Assembly (NCBI GenBank): GCA_023436925.1
Contig: JAEZHJ010000100.1
Span: 1-35,621 of the forward strand
Length of the DNA stretch: 35,621 nucleotides
Reading direction: 5' to 3'
Source of the DNA: Actinomycetes bacterium
GTDB lineage: Bacteria > Actinomycetota > Actinomycetes > Propionibacteriales > Propionibacteriaceae
The notes below the pieces were generated by a model, which saw nothing but the letters and a program-made list of their open reading frames with translations, searched no databases and was not told the DNA's origin. Below are positions 23,831 to 34,479 of the stretch, piece after piece (the first letter of the stretch is position 1; each line of letters begins with the position of its first letter). The translations under genes and the position numbers were made by a program.

Positions 23831-24332
23831 GGCTGATCTTCTCCTCGTTCCGCTGTTCCCGGTCCTGATCCGGACGCTCGCCCGGCCGGGTCTGTTCTGT
23901 CGTCGCCGACCTGGCTACCGCGTCCTTGAACGCCGACCAGCCCAGCAGGGCGCACTTCACCCGCGCCGGGAACTTCGCCACCCCGGCGAACGCGACGGCG
24001 TCCTCCAGCAGGTCCTCGTCCGGCTCGGCTTCGCCGCGGCTGTGCATCAACTCGGTGAACGCCTCGTGCAGGCCGAGCGCCTCGCCGACCTCGCGGCCGA
24101 TCACCAGATCGGTCATCACCGAGGTCGACGCCTGCGAGATGGAGCACCCGACCCCGTCGTAGGAGACGTCGGCCACGCGGCCGCCGTCCAGCGCAACCCG
24201 GAGCGTGACCTCGTCACCGCAGGTCGGGTTGACGTGGTGCACCTCGGCGCTGAACGGTTCCCGCAGCCCGTTGTGGTGCTTCTCGCGGTAGTGCTCCAGG
24301 ATGATCTCCTGGTACATCGCCTCGACGCTCAT
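23823..24332 (-). CDS. sufU: Fe-S assembly sulfur-transfer protein SufU
   Basis: Zinc-dependent sulfur acceptor that takes persulfide sulfur from SufS. 169 residues with the zinc ligands C38, D40 (NPTCGDE), C63 (GVGCSISQAS) and C127 (VKCALLGW), and the SufU-type insertion between the second and third cysteines (about 85-110) that separates it from IscU. A charged tail (about 140-169) extends beyond the fold. The ATG overlaps the sufS stop (ATGA). Confidence 0.96.
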   Translation of the reverse strand: MSVEAMYQEIILEHYREKHHNGLREPFSAEVHHVNPTCGDEVTLRVALDGGRVADVSYDGVGCSISQASTSVMTDLVIGREVGEALGLHEAFTELMHSRGEAEPDEDLLEDAVAFAGVAKFPARVKCALLGWSAFKDAVARSATTEQTRPGERPDQDREQRNEEKISHE

Positions 24333-25594
24333 CGGTGCCCCTCGAAGAAATTGCGGACGTAGGCCAGCCCGTCGGCCAGGGCGTCGATCTCGCCGGGCTC
24401 GTTGTACAGGTACACCGAGGCCCGGGTGGACGCCTGGACGCCGAGCCGGTCGTGCAGCGGACGTGCGCAGTGGTGCCCGCCACGGACGGCGATCCCGCGG
24501 CTGTCCAGCAACTGCATCACGTCGTGCGGGTGGATGTCGAGCCCGTCCCGGGTCGCCAGCGTGAAGGCCACGGCGCCGCCGCGGTCCACCGCCTGCGTCG
24601 GCCCGAGGATCCGGATCCCCTCAATCTCGAGCAGCCGCTGCAGGGTGTAGCCGGCCAGCTCCCGCTCGTGCGCGGCGACCGCGTCCATCCCGACGGCGTT
24701 CAGGTAGTCGATCGCGGCACCCAGCCCGACCGCCTGGGCGATCGGCGGGGTGCCCGCCTCGAACCGACGCGGCGGCGGTGCGAAGGTGGAGCCCGCCATG
24801 GTGACGATCTCGATCATCTCTCCCCCGCCGAGGAAGGGCGGCAGCGAGTCGAGCAGGTCGTAGCGGCCCCACAACACGCCGATGCCGGTCGGGCCGAGCA
24901 TCTTGTGGCCGGTGAAGGCCATCAGGTCGGCCCCCAGGTCGGCCACCCGGGTCGGCAGCTGCGGCACGCCCTGCGAGCCGTCCACCACCATGACCGCACC
25001 GACCTGATGGGCCAGCGCGGCGATCTCGGCGACCGGGTTGACCGTGCCGAGCACGTTCGAGACCCAGGCCAGCGAGACGATCGCGGTGCGCGGGTTGATC
25101 AGGTCCTCGGCGCGGGCCCGATCGAGGTCGAGCCGGCCGTCCTCGGTGATGTCGAACCAGCGCAGCACCGCCCCGGTGCGCTGCGCCAGCAGCTGCCAGG
25201 GCACGATGTTGGAGTGGTGCTCCATCACCGAGATCACGATCTCGTCGCCGGGACGCAGCCGGGCGCCCAGCGAGTTCGCGGCCAGGTTCAGCGCCTCGGA
25301 AGCGTTCTTGGTGAACACCACCTCCTGCGGCCCGGCCGCCCCGATGAAGTCGGCCACCTTCGAGCGTGCCTGCTCGAAGGCGTCGGTGGCCTCGGCCCCC
25401 AGGACGTGCATCGCCCGGGCCACGTTCGCGTTGTGGGCCAGGTAGTGGTCGCTCAGGGCGGCCACCACCTGGCGCGGCTTCTGCGAGGTGTTCGCCGAGT
25501 CGAGGTAGGTCAGGGCACCGGTCCCCACCTGCCGGGACAGGATCGGGAAGTCACCGCGCAGCGCGGCGACGTCGAGGGCCAGGGCCTCAGGCAT
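24329..25594 (-). CDS. sufS: Cysteine desulfurase SufS
   Basis: PLP enzyme that converts cysteine to alanine and provides persulfide sulfur for Fe-S assembly. 421 residues; PLP lysine K231 in FTGHKMLGP and the active cysteine C376 in RGGHHCARP, preceded by the class II SufS pattern (EHHSNIVPWQ, ANTSQKP). Overlaps sufC by 8 nt upstream and sufU by 4 nt downstream. Complete family length, no defects seen. Confidence 0.97.
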   Translation of the reverse strand: MPEALALDVAALRGDFPILSRQVGTGALTYLDSANTSQKPRQVVAALSDHYLAHNANVARAMHVLGAEATDAFEQARSKVADFIGAAGPQEVVFTKNASEALNLAANSLGARLRPGDEIVISVMEHHSNIVPWQLLAQRTGAVLRWFDITEDGRLDLDRARAEDLINPRTAIVSLAWVSNVLGTVNPVAEIAALAHQVGAVMVVDGSQGVPQLPTRVADLGADLMAFTGHKMLGPTGIGVLWGRYDLLDSLPPFLGGGEMIEIVTMAGSTFAPPPRRFEAGTPPIAQAVGLGAAIDYLNAVGMDAVAAHERELAGYTLQRLLEIEGIRILGPTQAVDRGGAVAFTLATRDGLDIHPHDVMQLLDSRGIAVRGGHHCARPLHDRLGVQASTRASVYLYNEPGEIDALADGLAYVRNFFEGHR

Positions 25595-26354
25595 CGACCT
25601 TCACGGCCTTGACGAACCTGTCGTAGCCCTCGATCTCGAGGCGCTCGGCCAGCTCCGGGCCACCCTCCTCTGCGATCCGGCCGTCCACGAAGACGTGCAC
25701 GAAATCGGGCTTGATGTAGTTCAGGATCCGCGTGTAGTGGGTGATCAGCAGGACGCCGCGGTCCCCGGCGGCCATGTACCGGTTGACGCCCTCGGACACG
25801 ATCCGCAGCGCGTCGATGTCGAGGCCGGAGTCGGTCTCGTCCAGGATCGCGAACTTGGGTTCGAGCAGCTCGAGCTGGACGATCTCGTTGCGCTTCTTCT
25901 CACCGCCGGAGAAGCCCTCGTTGAGGGACCGGGCGGCGAAGGTGGAGTCGAGGCCGAGGCGCTCCATGGCGCCGTTGACCTCCTTGATCCAGGTGCGCAC
26001 CTTGGGCGACTCCCCCGACAGGGCGGTCTTCGCGGTCCGCAGGAAGTTCGACACCGAGACCCCGGGGACCTCGATCGGGTACTGCATGGCGAGGAACAGG
26101 CCCGCCTTGGCGCGCTCGTCGACCGACAGCTCGGACAGCTCGACGCCGTCGAGGGTGACCGAACCGGAGGTGATGGTGTACTTGGGGTGCCCCGCGACGG
26201 AGTAGGCCAGGGTCGACTTGCCGGAGCCGTTCGGACCCATGATCGCGTGCACCTCGCCCGACTTCACGGTGAGGTTGACCCCCTTGAGGATCTCCTTGGG
26301 ACCGTTCTCGGTCGCGACCTCGACGTGCAGATCGGTGATGGTCAGTGTGGACAT
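25587..26354 (-). CDS. sufC: SUF system ATPase SufC
   Basis: ABC-type ATPase of the SufBCD scaffold. 255 residues with Walker A GPNGSGKST, the SufC-specific signature FSGGEKKRNEI, Walker B FAILDETDSGLD and ITHYTRIL. Start MSTLTITDLHVEV at 26354; the frame continues upstream into the Rieske gene without similarity. AGGAG lies 11 nt before the ATG. It begins 4 nt after the Rieske gene stop. Confidence 0.97.
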   Translation of the reverse strand: MSTLTITDLHVEVATENGPKEILKGVNLTVKSGEVHAIMGPNGSGKSTLAYSVAGHPKYTITSGSVTLDGVELSELSVDERAKAGLFLAMQYPIEVPGVSVSNFLRTAKTALSGESPKVRTWIKEVNGAMERLGLDSTFAARSLNEGFSGGEKKRNEIVQLELLEPKFAILDETDSGLDIDALRIVSEGVNRYMAAGDRGVLLITHYTRILNYIKPDFVHVFVDGRIAEEGGPELAERLEIEGYDRFVKAVKVDA

Positions 26355-26358
26355 GCGG

Positions 26359-26691
26359 TTACAGCTCCTGGCTCTGGATCGGATGTGCAAGGTCAATCAG
26401 GACGTCCCCGCCGTCCACCCGGACCGGGTAGACGGGGACGGGAACGGTTGCCGGCAACTCGAGCGGCCGGCCGGTCCGCAGGTCGAAGCGCGACCCGTGC
26501 ATGTAGCACTCGATGGTGGTGCCCTCGACGTCGCCCTCGCTGAGCGGGATCTCGGCGTGGGAGCAGACGTCGTGGATGGCGAAGACGCCCTCGGCGGTGT
26601 TCACGATCGCCACTTCGGTGGCGCCCACCTCGACGGCAAGGGACGACCCCTCGGCCACCTCGCTCAGCGCGCAGGCGCGGACGAAGCTCAT
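26359..26691 (-). CDS. Rieske [2Fe-2S] ferredoxin within the SUF operon
   Basis: Small Rieske protein of 110 residues with both cluster-binding boxes: C43-S-H45 and C62-x2-H65 (ECYMHGSRFD), and a following TGRPLELPATVPVPVYPV segment. This is the non-haem-oxygenase ferredoxin type found between sufD and sufC in many actinobacteria. Its role there is not established; it may be a client, an electron donor or a quality check. The gene lies 31 nt after sufD and 4 nt before sufC. No signal peptide. Confidence 0.95.
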   Translation of the reverse strand: MSFVRACALSEVAEGSSLAVEVGATEVAIVNTAEGVFAIHDVCSHAEIPLSEGDVEGTTIECYMHGSRFDLRTGRPLELPATVPVPVYPVRVDGGDVLIDLAHPIQSQEL

Positions 26692-26722
26692 GCCGGCCGT
26701 CCCGGGAGGGCGGTGGCGGGGG

Positions 26723-27910
26723 TCATGCCGGCACCTTGTCGATGGACGCCGGAGCGCCGATGGTCTGCTCGAGCTCGCGCTCGATGGTCTCCAGCAGGCT
26801 CGCCTCGATCTGCGGGACGCCGATCCGGCGGATGATGTCGGCGAAGAAGCCGTGCACCACCAGTCGGCGGGCCTCCTCCTCGGGGATGCCGCGCGAGCGC
26901 AGGTAGAACAGCTGCTCGTCGTCGAAGCGCCCGGTGGTCGAGGAGTGGCCGGCGCCCTGGATCTCGCCGGTCTCGATCTCGAGGTTGGGCACCGAGTCGG
27001 CCCGGCAGCCGTCGGTCAGCACCAGGTTCTTGTTGGACTCGTACGTGCTGATGTCCTCGGCCACCTTGCGGATCAGCACGTCGCCGACCCACACCGAGCG
27101 GGCTCCCTCACCCTGCAGCGCGCCCCGGTAGTCGACGTTCGACATCGTGTGCGGCGCGTTGTGGTCGACGAACAGGCGGTGCTCGATGTGCTGGCCGGCA
27201 TCGACGAAGTACAGCCCGAACTGCTCCAGCTCGCCGCCGGGTCCGTCGTACTCGGCGGTCTCGACCAGCCGGACGAGGTCGCCGCCCAGGCTCGCTGCGA
27301 CGGTGCGGACGCGAGCGTCCCGCCCGATCCGCAGCCCGACGTGCCCGACATGGACGGCGTCGTTCTCCCACTCCTGCAGGCCGACGAAGTTCAGCGTGGC
27401 GCCGTCCCCGACGAGGATCGAGACCGAGGAGGCGTAGCGGGCCGAGCCGACGTGGCGCAGCACCACGGTCGCCGAGGAGTTCGCGCCGGCGACGAAGACG
27501 ATCTGGCCGTAGACCAGGGCGTCGGCGTCCGTACCGCTCAGCGTCACCACGATCGGCTCGTCCAGCTCCAGGCCGGCCGGGATCTCGATCTTGACCGCAC
27601 CGTCGGACAGGTTGGCCGCCAGGGCGCTGGGCCGGTCGACCGGGGCCAGCACCCCCAGCTCGCGCACCTCGTCGCTGGTGATCCGGGAGCTGACGACCCC
27701 GGCGGGCAGCTGCGAGTTCCAGTCCAGGCAGGCGTCGCTCGGGGTCCCCTCCAGGAGGCCGCGCAGCCGCTTGATCGGGGTGAACCGCCAGACCTCCTCA
27801 CGGCCGTTCGGGACGGGGTGGTCGGCCAGGTCGAACGACGTCACCGGGTGAAGGTGCGACGCAACGGTCTCGATTGCCTCCGCCACGTTGGGCACAGCAG
27901 TCACTGTCAT
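26723..27910 (-). CDS. sufD: Fe-S cluster assembly protein SufD
   Basis: Scaffold partner of SufB. 395 residues; the N-terminal helical region (PNGREEVWRFTPIKRLRGLL, about 34-53) is followed by the right-handed beta-helix with the conserved late segment DNAPHTMSNVDYRGAL-like DHNAPHTMSNVDYRG and NLEIETGEIQGAGHSSTTGRFDDEQLFYL (H in GAGHSS), then the C-terminal helices. GAGGACA precedes the ATG. It lies 44 nt after sufB. Confidence 0.96.
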   Translation of the reverse strand: MTVTAVPNVAEAIETVASHLHPVTSFDLADHPVPNGREEVWRFTPIKRLRGLLEGTPSDACLDWNSQLPAGVVSSRITSDEVRELGVLAPVDRPSALAANLSDGAVKIEIPAGLELDEPIVVTLSGTDADALVYGQIVFVAGANSSATVVLRHVGSARYASSVSILVGDGATLNFVGLQEWENDAVHVGHVGLRIGRDARVRTVAASLGGDLVRLVETAEYDGPGGELEQFGLYFVDAGQHIEHRLFVDHNAPHTMSNVDYRGALQGEGARSVWVGDVLIRKVAEDISTYESNKNLVLTDGCRADSVPNLEIETGEIQGAGHSSTTGRFDDEQLFYLRSRGIPEEEARRLVVHGFFADIIRRIGVPQIEASLLETIERELEQTIGAPASIDKVPA

Positions 27911-27954
27911 TGTCCTCTTCTGTTCTTCAGGTCGTCGGTGTGGCGGGGCGGGCG

Positions 27955-29397
27955 TCAGCCCACCGCCCCCTCCATCTGCAGTTCGATGAGCCGGTTGAGC
28001 TCCAGGGCGTACTCCATCGGCAGCTCCCGGGCGATCGGCTCGATGAAGCCGCGCACGATCATCGCCATCGCCTCGTCCTCACCCATGCCGCGGCTCATCA
28101 GGTAGAAGAGCTGGTCGTCGCTGACCTTGGAGACGGTCGCCTCGTGGGCCATCGAGACGTCGTCCTCGCGGACGTCGACGTAGGGGTAGGTGTCGGAGCG
28201 GGAGATGGTGTCGACCAGCAGCGCATCGCACTTCACCGAGCTGGCGGAGTGGTGGGCGCCCTCCTGGACCTGGACCAGGCCGCGGTAGGAGGCCCGTCCG
28301 CCGCCGCGGGCGACCGACTTGGAGATGATCGAGCTCGAGGTGTGCGGGGCGGCGTGCACCATCTTGGAGCCGGCGTCCTGGTGCTGACCCTCGCCGGCGA
28401 AAGCGATCGAGAGGGTCTCGCCGCGGGAGTGCTCGCCGAGCAGGTACACCGCCGGGTACTTCATGGTGACCTTGGAGCCGATGTTGCCGTCGATCCACTC
28501 CATGGTGGCGCCCTCCTCGCAGGTGGCGCGCTTGGTGACCAGGTTGTACACGTTGGTCGACCAGTTCTGGATGGTCGTGTAGCGGACCCGGGCGTTCTTC
28601 TTCACGATGATCTCGACCACCGCCGAGTGCAGCGAGTCGGAGGAGTAGATCGGCGCGGTGCAGCCCTCGACGTAGTGCACGTAGGAGCCCTCGTCGGCGA
28701 TGATCAGCGTCCGCTCGAACTGGCCCATGTTCTCGGTGTTGATCCGGAAGTAGGCCTGCAGCGGGATGCTGACGTGGACGCCCTTGGGCACGTAGATGAA
28801 CGAGCCGCCCGACCAGACCGCGGAGTTCAGCGAGGCGAACTTGTTGTCGCCGACCGGGATGACCGAGCCGAAGTACTCCTGGAAAAGCTCCGGGTGCTCC
28901 TTCAGGCCGGTGTCGGTGTCGAGGAAGATGACGCCCTGGCGCTCCAGCTCCTCGTTGATCTTGTGGTAGACCACCTCGGACTCGTACTGGGCCGCGACGC
29001 CGGCGACCAGCCGCATCTTCTCGGCCTCGGGGATGCCCAGCCGGTCATAGGTGCGCTTGATGTCGTCGGGCAGGTCCTCCCAGGTGTTGGCCTGCTTCTC
29101 GGTGGAGCGCACGAAGTACTTGATGTTCTCGAAGTCGATCCCGTCGAGGTCGGCGCCCCACAGCGGCATCGGCTTGCGCTCGAACAGCCGCAGCGCCTTG
29201 AGTCGGGTCTGCAGCATCCACTCCGGCTCGTTCTTGAGGCCGGAGATGCGGCGGACGACGTCCTCGTTCAGACCGCGCTGGGCTGCCGCCCCTGCGGTGT
29301 CGTCGTCACGCCAGCCGTACTGGTAGCTGCCGAGCGCTTCCAGGTGCTCTTCCTGGGTCGCACCCAGGCCGGGAGCGGCGGGCATCGTCGAGGTCAT
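27955..29397 (-). CDS. sufB: Fe-S cluster assembly scaffold SufB
   Basis: Main scaffold on which the cluster is built. 480 residues from ATG 29397, which overlaps the sufR stop (ATGA). Hallmarks are WGADLDGIDFENIKYFVRST, SGGSFIYVPKGVHVSIPLQAYFRIN, the ENMGQFERTLIIADEGSYVHYVEGCTAP core and the essential cysteine in SSVKCDALL. No intein or insertion is seen; as I recall, mycobacterial sufB can carry an intein. Confidence 0.97.
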   Translation of the reverse strand: MTSTMPAAPGLGATQEEHLEALGSYQYGWRDDDTAGAAAQRGLNEDVVRRISGLKNEPEWMLQTRLKALRLFERKPMPLWGADLDGIDFENIKYFVRSTEKQANTWEDLPDDIKRTYDRLGIPEAEKMRLVAGVAAQYESEVVYHKINEELERQGVIFLDTDTGLKEHPELFQEYFGSVIPVGDNKFASLNSAVWSGGSFIYVPKGVHVSIPLQAYFRINTENMGQFERTLIIADEGSYVHYVEGCTAPIYSSDSLHSAVVEIIVKKNARVRYTTIQNWSTNVYNLVTKRATCEEGATMEWIDGNIGSKVTMKYPAVYLLGEHSRGETLSIAFAGEGQHQDAGSKMVHAAPHTSSSIISKSVARGGGRASYRGLVQVQEGAHHSASSVKCDALLVDTISRSDTYPYVDVREDDVSMAHEATVSKVSDDQLFYLMSRGMGEDEAMAMIVRGFIEPIARELPMEYALELNRLIELQMEGAVG

Positions 29398-30119
29398 CGG
29401 GTGGCCTTTCCTTCGTTCTTCGTGGCCCGCACCACCGGGTGCGGAACGTGCGTGGTGCAGACCCCGTCGCCGTGGGCGATCGTGGCCAGTCGCTGGACGT
29501 GGGAGTCCAGCATCTGCGCGAAGGCACGGGTCTCGGCCTCGCACAACTCTGGGAACTCGGCCGCCACGTGAGCGACCGGGCAATGGTACTGACATAGCTG
29601 GACTCCGCTGCGGACCGGCTGCAGCGAGGCCACAAAGCCTTTCGCGGTCAGTGCTTCGACCAACGCCTCGGCGGGGGTCGGGTATTCCCCGACGATCTCG
29701 TCGAAGCCGGTCGTGACCTGGCCGGCGAACTGCTCGGCGAACCGGGTCACCGCCTGCTCGCCACCGATCTGCTGCAGGTAGCCCAGGGCGTCGACCGCCA
29801 GTCGGTCGTAGGCCTGGTAGAACTCGGCGCGCCCGGCATCGGTCAGCGCGAACACCCGGGCGGGGCGGCCGCGGCCGCGGGGCCCGTAGACGCGCTGCTC
29901 ACGCGAGGTGAGGTGGCCGATGTTCATCAGGACGGTGAGGTGGCGCCGGACCGCCGCCGGGGTGAGGTTGAGCCGTTTGGCTAGGTCGTTGGCAGTCGAG
30001 GGACCATACTGGAGAATGCTGCGAGAGACCCTGGAGCGGGTCGACGCGTCCGACTCGATCTGGGCGGGATCAACCGCCTCGCCACCCACAGGGGGGGATG
30101 CACCTGGAGTCGTTTTCAC
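29394..30119 (-). CDS. sufR: Fe-S-sensing transcriptional repressor SufR
   Basis: 241-residue regulator with an N-terminal winged helix (about 28-90: STANDLAKRLNLTPAAVRRHLTVLMNIGHL, with wing GPRGRGRPARVF). The sensor half carries C176-x3-C180-x12-C193 (CQYHCPVAHV...ELC), the cysteine spacing known to bind an Fe-S cluster in SufR of mycobacteria and streptomycetes. It heads the SUF operon and should repress it when clusters are sufficient. The GTG at 30119 lies 6 nt after a good promoter, so the mRNA is probably leaderless. Confidence 0.95.
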   Translation of the reverse strand: MKTTPGASPPVGGEAVDPAQIESDASTRSRVSRSILQYGPSTANDLAKRLNLTPAAVRRHLTVLMNIGHLTSREQRVYGPRGRGRPARVFALTDAGRAEFYQAYDRLAVDALGYLQQIGGEQAVTRFAEQFAGQVTTGFDEIVGEYPTPAEALVEALTAKGFVASLQPVRSGVQLCQYHCPVAHVAAEFPELCEAETRAFAQMLDSHVQRLATIAHGDGVCTTHVPHPVVRATKNEGKATR

Positions 30120-30125
30120 AACACC

Positions 30126-30154
30126 ATTCTGTCCTTATTCTGACCAACGCTCAA
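30126..30154 (-). promoter_or_regulatory. Predicted SUF operon promoter
   Basis: On the minus strand TTGAGC (30154-30149), 17 bp, CAGAAT (30131-30126), then 6 nt to the sufR GTG. CAGAAT also occurs 11 bp upstream as a direct repeat. Expected site of SufR autoregulation; I do not see a clear palindromic SufR box. Confidence 0.6.
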
Positions 30155-30180
30155 CCGAGCATCCACTACGGGGTGCTTTT

Positions 30181-30209
30181 GTGACAACTACGACAGCCCG
30201 TCGTAGGCT
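30181..30209 (+). promoter_or_regulatory. Predicted pyrophosphatase promoter
   Basis: GTGACA (30181-30186), 17 bp, TAGGCT (30204-30209). Predicted start near 30216 gives a 75-nt leader ending in an AAGGA ribosome binding site before the GTG at 30291. Confidence 0.55.
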
Positions 30210-30290
30210 GCCCTAGGCGGCCGGCATCAGTGCGGGGCAGGCTGCCACAACGAAACCAAAAGCAGATGAACATGCCAGAAGGACGACATC

Positions 30291-32915
<2,625 letters not shown>

Positions 32916-32933
32916 TCCAGCCCGACTGACCGC

Positions 32934-32966
32934 GAACGGCCGGCCTCCTTCGGGGGCCGGCCGTTC
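32934..32966 (+). terminator. Strong hairpin terminator of the pyrophosphatase gene
   Basis: 14-bp stem (12 bp GAACGGCCGGCC/GGCCGGCCGTTC, one bulged T, then CC/GG) closed by a TTCG tetraloop, 18 nt after the stop. No U-tract. Confidence 0.75.
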
Positions 32967-32994
32967 CGCGTCCCGGGCCGCCCGGCGATGTGAA

Positions 32995-33000
32995 TAGACT
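32995..33000 (+). promoter_or_regulatory. Predicted -10 box of the ABC-ctaA operon
   Basis: TAGACT ends 7 nt before GTG 33008. An in-frame GTG at 32990 lies before this box, so it should not be transcribed from it. Confidence 0.5.
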
Positions 33001-33007
33001 GACCGAC

Positions 33008-33721
33008 GTGGCCGACCCGACAGCTCTCAGCGTCCGCTCGGTGAGCGTGCGGCTCGGCGGCCGGACGGTGCTGGACGACCTCTCGCTGACCGCTGCGGCC
33101 GGCTCGGTCACCGCCGTCCTGGGACCCAACGGCGCCGGCAAGACCACCTTGGTCCGCTGCTGCACCGGCCTGCTGCAGCCTGCCGCAGGCGACATCGAGG
33201 TGCTGGGGGCCCGCGCCGGGAGTCCGGGCGCCAACGACCGGATCGGGCTGATGCCCCAGGCGACCGGTGCCTGGTCGGCGGTCCGGCCGCAGGAGCTGCT
33301 GGAGTATCTGGCCGGCCTCTACGCCGACCCTCTGCCCGTCGCAGCCCTGATCGACGAACTCGGCATCGGCGGCTTCGCCCAGACCCCCTATCGGCGGCTC
33401 TCCGGCGGCCAGCAGCAGCTGGTCAACCTCGCCGGCGCGGTGATCGGACGGCCCGGGCTGATCTTCCTCGACGAACCGACCGCAGGGCTCGACCCGCACG
33501 CCCGGCGCACCGTCTGGGCGCTGGTCGGGCGACTGCGTGCGGCGGGTGTCGCGGTGCTGCTCACCACCCACGCCATGGACGAGGCCGAGCACCTCGCCGA
33601 CCGGGTCCACCTGCTCGACGCCGGACGGCTGGTCGCCAGCGGCACGGTCGCCGAGCTCACCTCCAAGGGCACCCTGGAGGAGCTCTTCCTCACCCTGACC
33701 AGCCCACCGGGGGCGGCATGA
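33008..33721 (+). CDS. ABC-2 type transporter ATP-binding protein
   Basis: ATPase subunit of 237 residues with Walker A GPNGAGKTT, signature LSGGQQQLVNLAG, Walker B LIFLDEPTAGLDPHA and TTHAMDEAEHLADRV, the DrrA/CcmA-like export class. The following permease gene overlaps it by 4 nt (ATGA), so the two form one exporter. As I recall, the same pair precedes ctaA in M. tuberculosis (Rv1458c-Rv1457c), which suggests a link to haem or oxidase biogenesis, but the substrate is unknown. Confidence 0.92.
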   Translation: MADPTALSVRSVSVRLGGRTVLDDLSLTAAAGSVTAVLGPNGAGKTTLVRCCTGLLQPAAGDIEVLGARAGSPGANDRIGLMPQATGAWSAVRPQELLEYLAGLYADPLPVAALIDELGIGGFAQTPYRRLSGGQQQLVNLAGAVIGRPGLIFLDEPTAGLDPHARRTVWALVGRLRAAGVAVLLTTHAMDEAEHLADRVHLLDAGRLVASGTVAELTSKGTLEELFLTLTSPPGAA

Positions 33722-34479
33722 CCACCCTCGACCTGACCCCGGCCACCGGTGCCGCTGCCCGGCCGCGGCGAGTGCTGCGGCACGCGCTGATGGAGGCCCG
33801 GCTCGTCGCTCGCAACGGCGAGCAGCTGCTGCTGGCCCTGGTGATCCCGGTTGCCCTGATGATCGGGCAGGCGGTCGCCGGCTCCCGGTTCGGCATCGCC
33901 CGCGAGCCGTTCCTCGCCTCCGTGCTCGCCCTCGGGCTGTGGTCGACGGGCTTCACCTCGCTGGCCGTCACGACCGCCTTCGAGCGGCGTTACGGCGTCC
34001 TGGAGCGGCTGGCCGCCACTCCCCTGCGCCGGGTCGACCTGCTGGCCGGCAAGGCAGTGGCCTTCGCCGTCCTTGCCCTCGGCCAGGGGGCAGTCCTGGC
34101 GACGGTCGCCTTCCTCACCGGCTGGGCACCGCGTCCCAGCCTCGGCCAGACCCTGGTCCTGCTCGCGGCGGTGCCGCTCGCTCTGCTGGCCTTCTCGGCG
34201 CTGGCGCTCGCCCTGGCGGGCACGGCGAGCGCCGAGCTGACCCTCGCGCTGGCCAACCTGATCTACCTCGCCGGGGCCGTGCTGGGCGTCATCCTGCCGC
34301 CGGCCGGCTTCCCCGACTGGGCGCAGCCTGCGGTAGCCCTGCTCCCCACCACCGCGCTGGCCGACAGCCTGCGCACCTGGACCCTCGGCGGTACCGACCC
34401 GCTGCCGCTGGCCGTGCTCACCGGTTGGGTCATCGTGGGCCTGGCGCTGGCCCGGAAGGTGTTCCGATGGACCTCGTGA
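33718..34479 (+). CDS. ABC-2 type transporter permease
   Basis: Membrane subunit of 253 residues with six hydrophobic helices. It begins with an N-terminal amphipathic segment (VLRHALMEARLVARNGEQLLLALVIPVALM) typical of ABC-2 permeases, has the ERRYGVLERLAATPLRRVDLLAGK loop, and ends AVLTGWVIVGLALARKVFRW. It overlaps the ATPase gene by 4 nt and ctaA by 13 nt, which points to one transcript and coordinated function. Confidence 0.9.
   Translation: MTTLDLTPATGAAARPRRVLRHALMEARLVARNGEQLLLALVIPVALMIGQAVAGSRFGIAREPFLASVLALGLWSTGFTSLAVTTAFERRYGVLERLAATPLRRVDLLAGKAVAFAVLALGQGAVLATVAFLTGWAPRPSLGQTLVLLAAVPLALLAFSALALALAGTASAELTLALANLIYLAGAVLGVILPPAGFPDWAQPAVALLPTTALADSLRTWTLGGTDPLPLAVLTGWVIVGLALARKVFRWTS

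Noticed and set aside
27874..29571. A 565-codon open frame antisense to sufB
   Set aside because: Low-complexity Val/Leu/Asp/Gly protein without motifs; mirrors sufB codon bias.
32990..33007. Upstream GTG as start of the ABC ATPase
   Set aside because: It lies before the predicted -10 box TAGACT and lacks a ribosome binding site; GTG 33008 fits both promoter spacing and family length.
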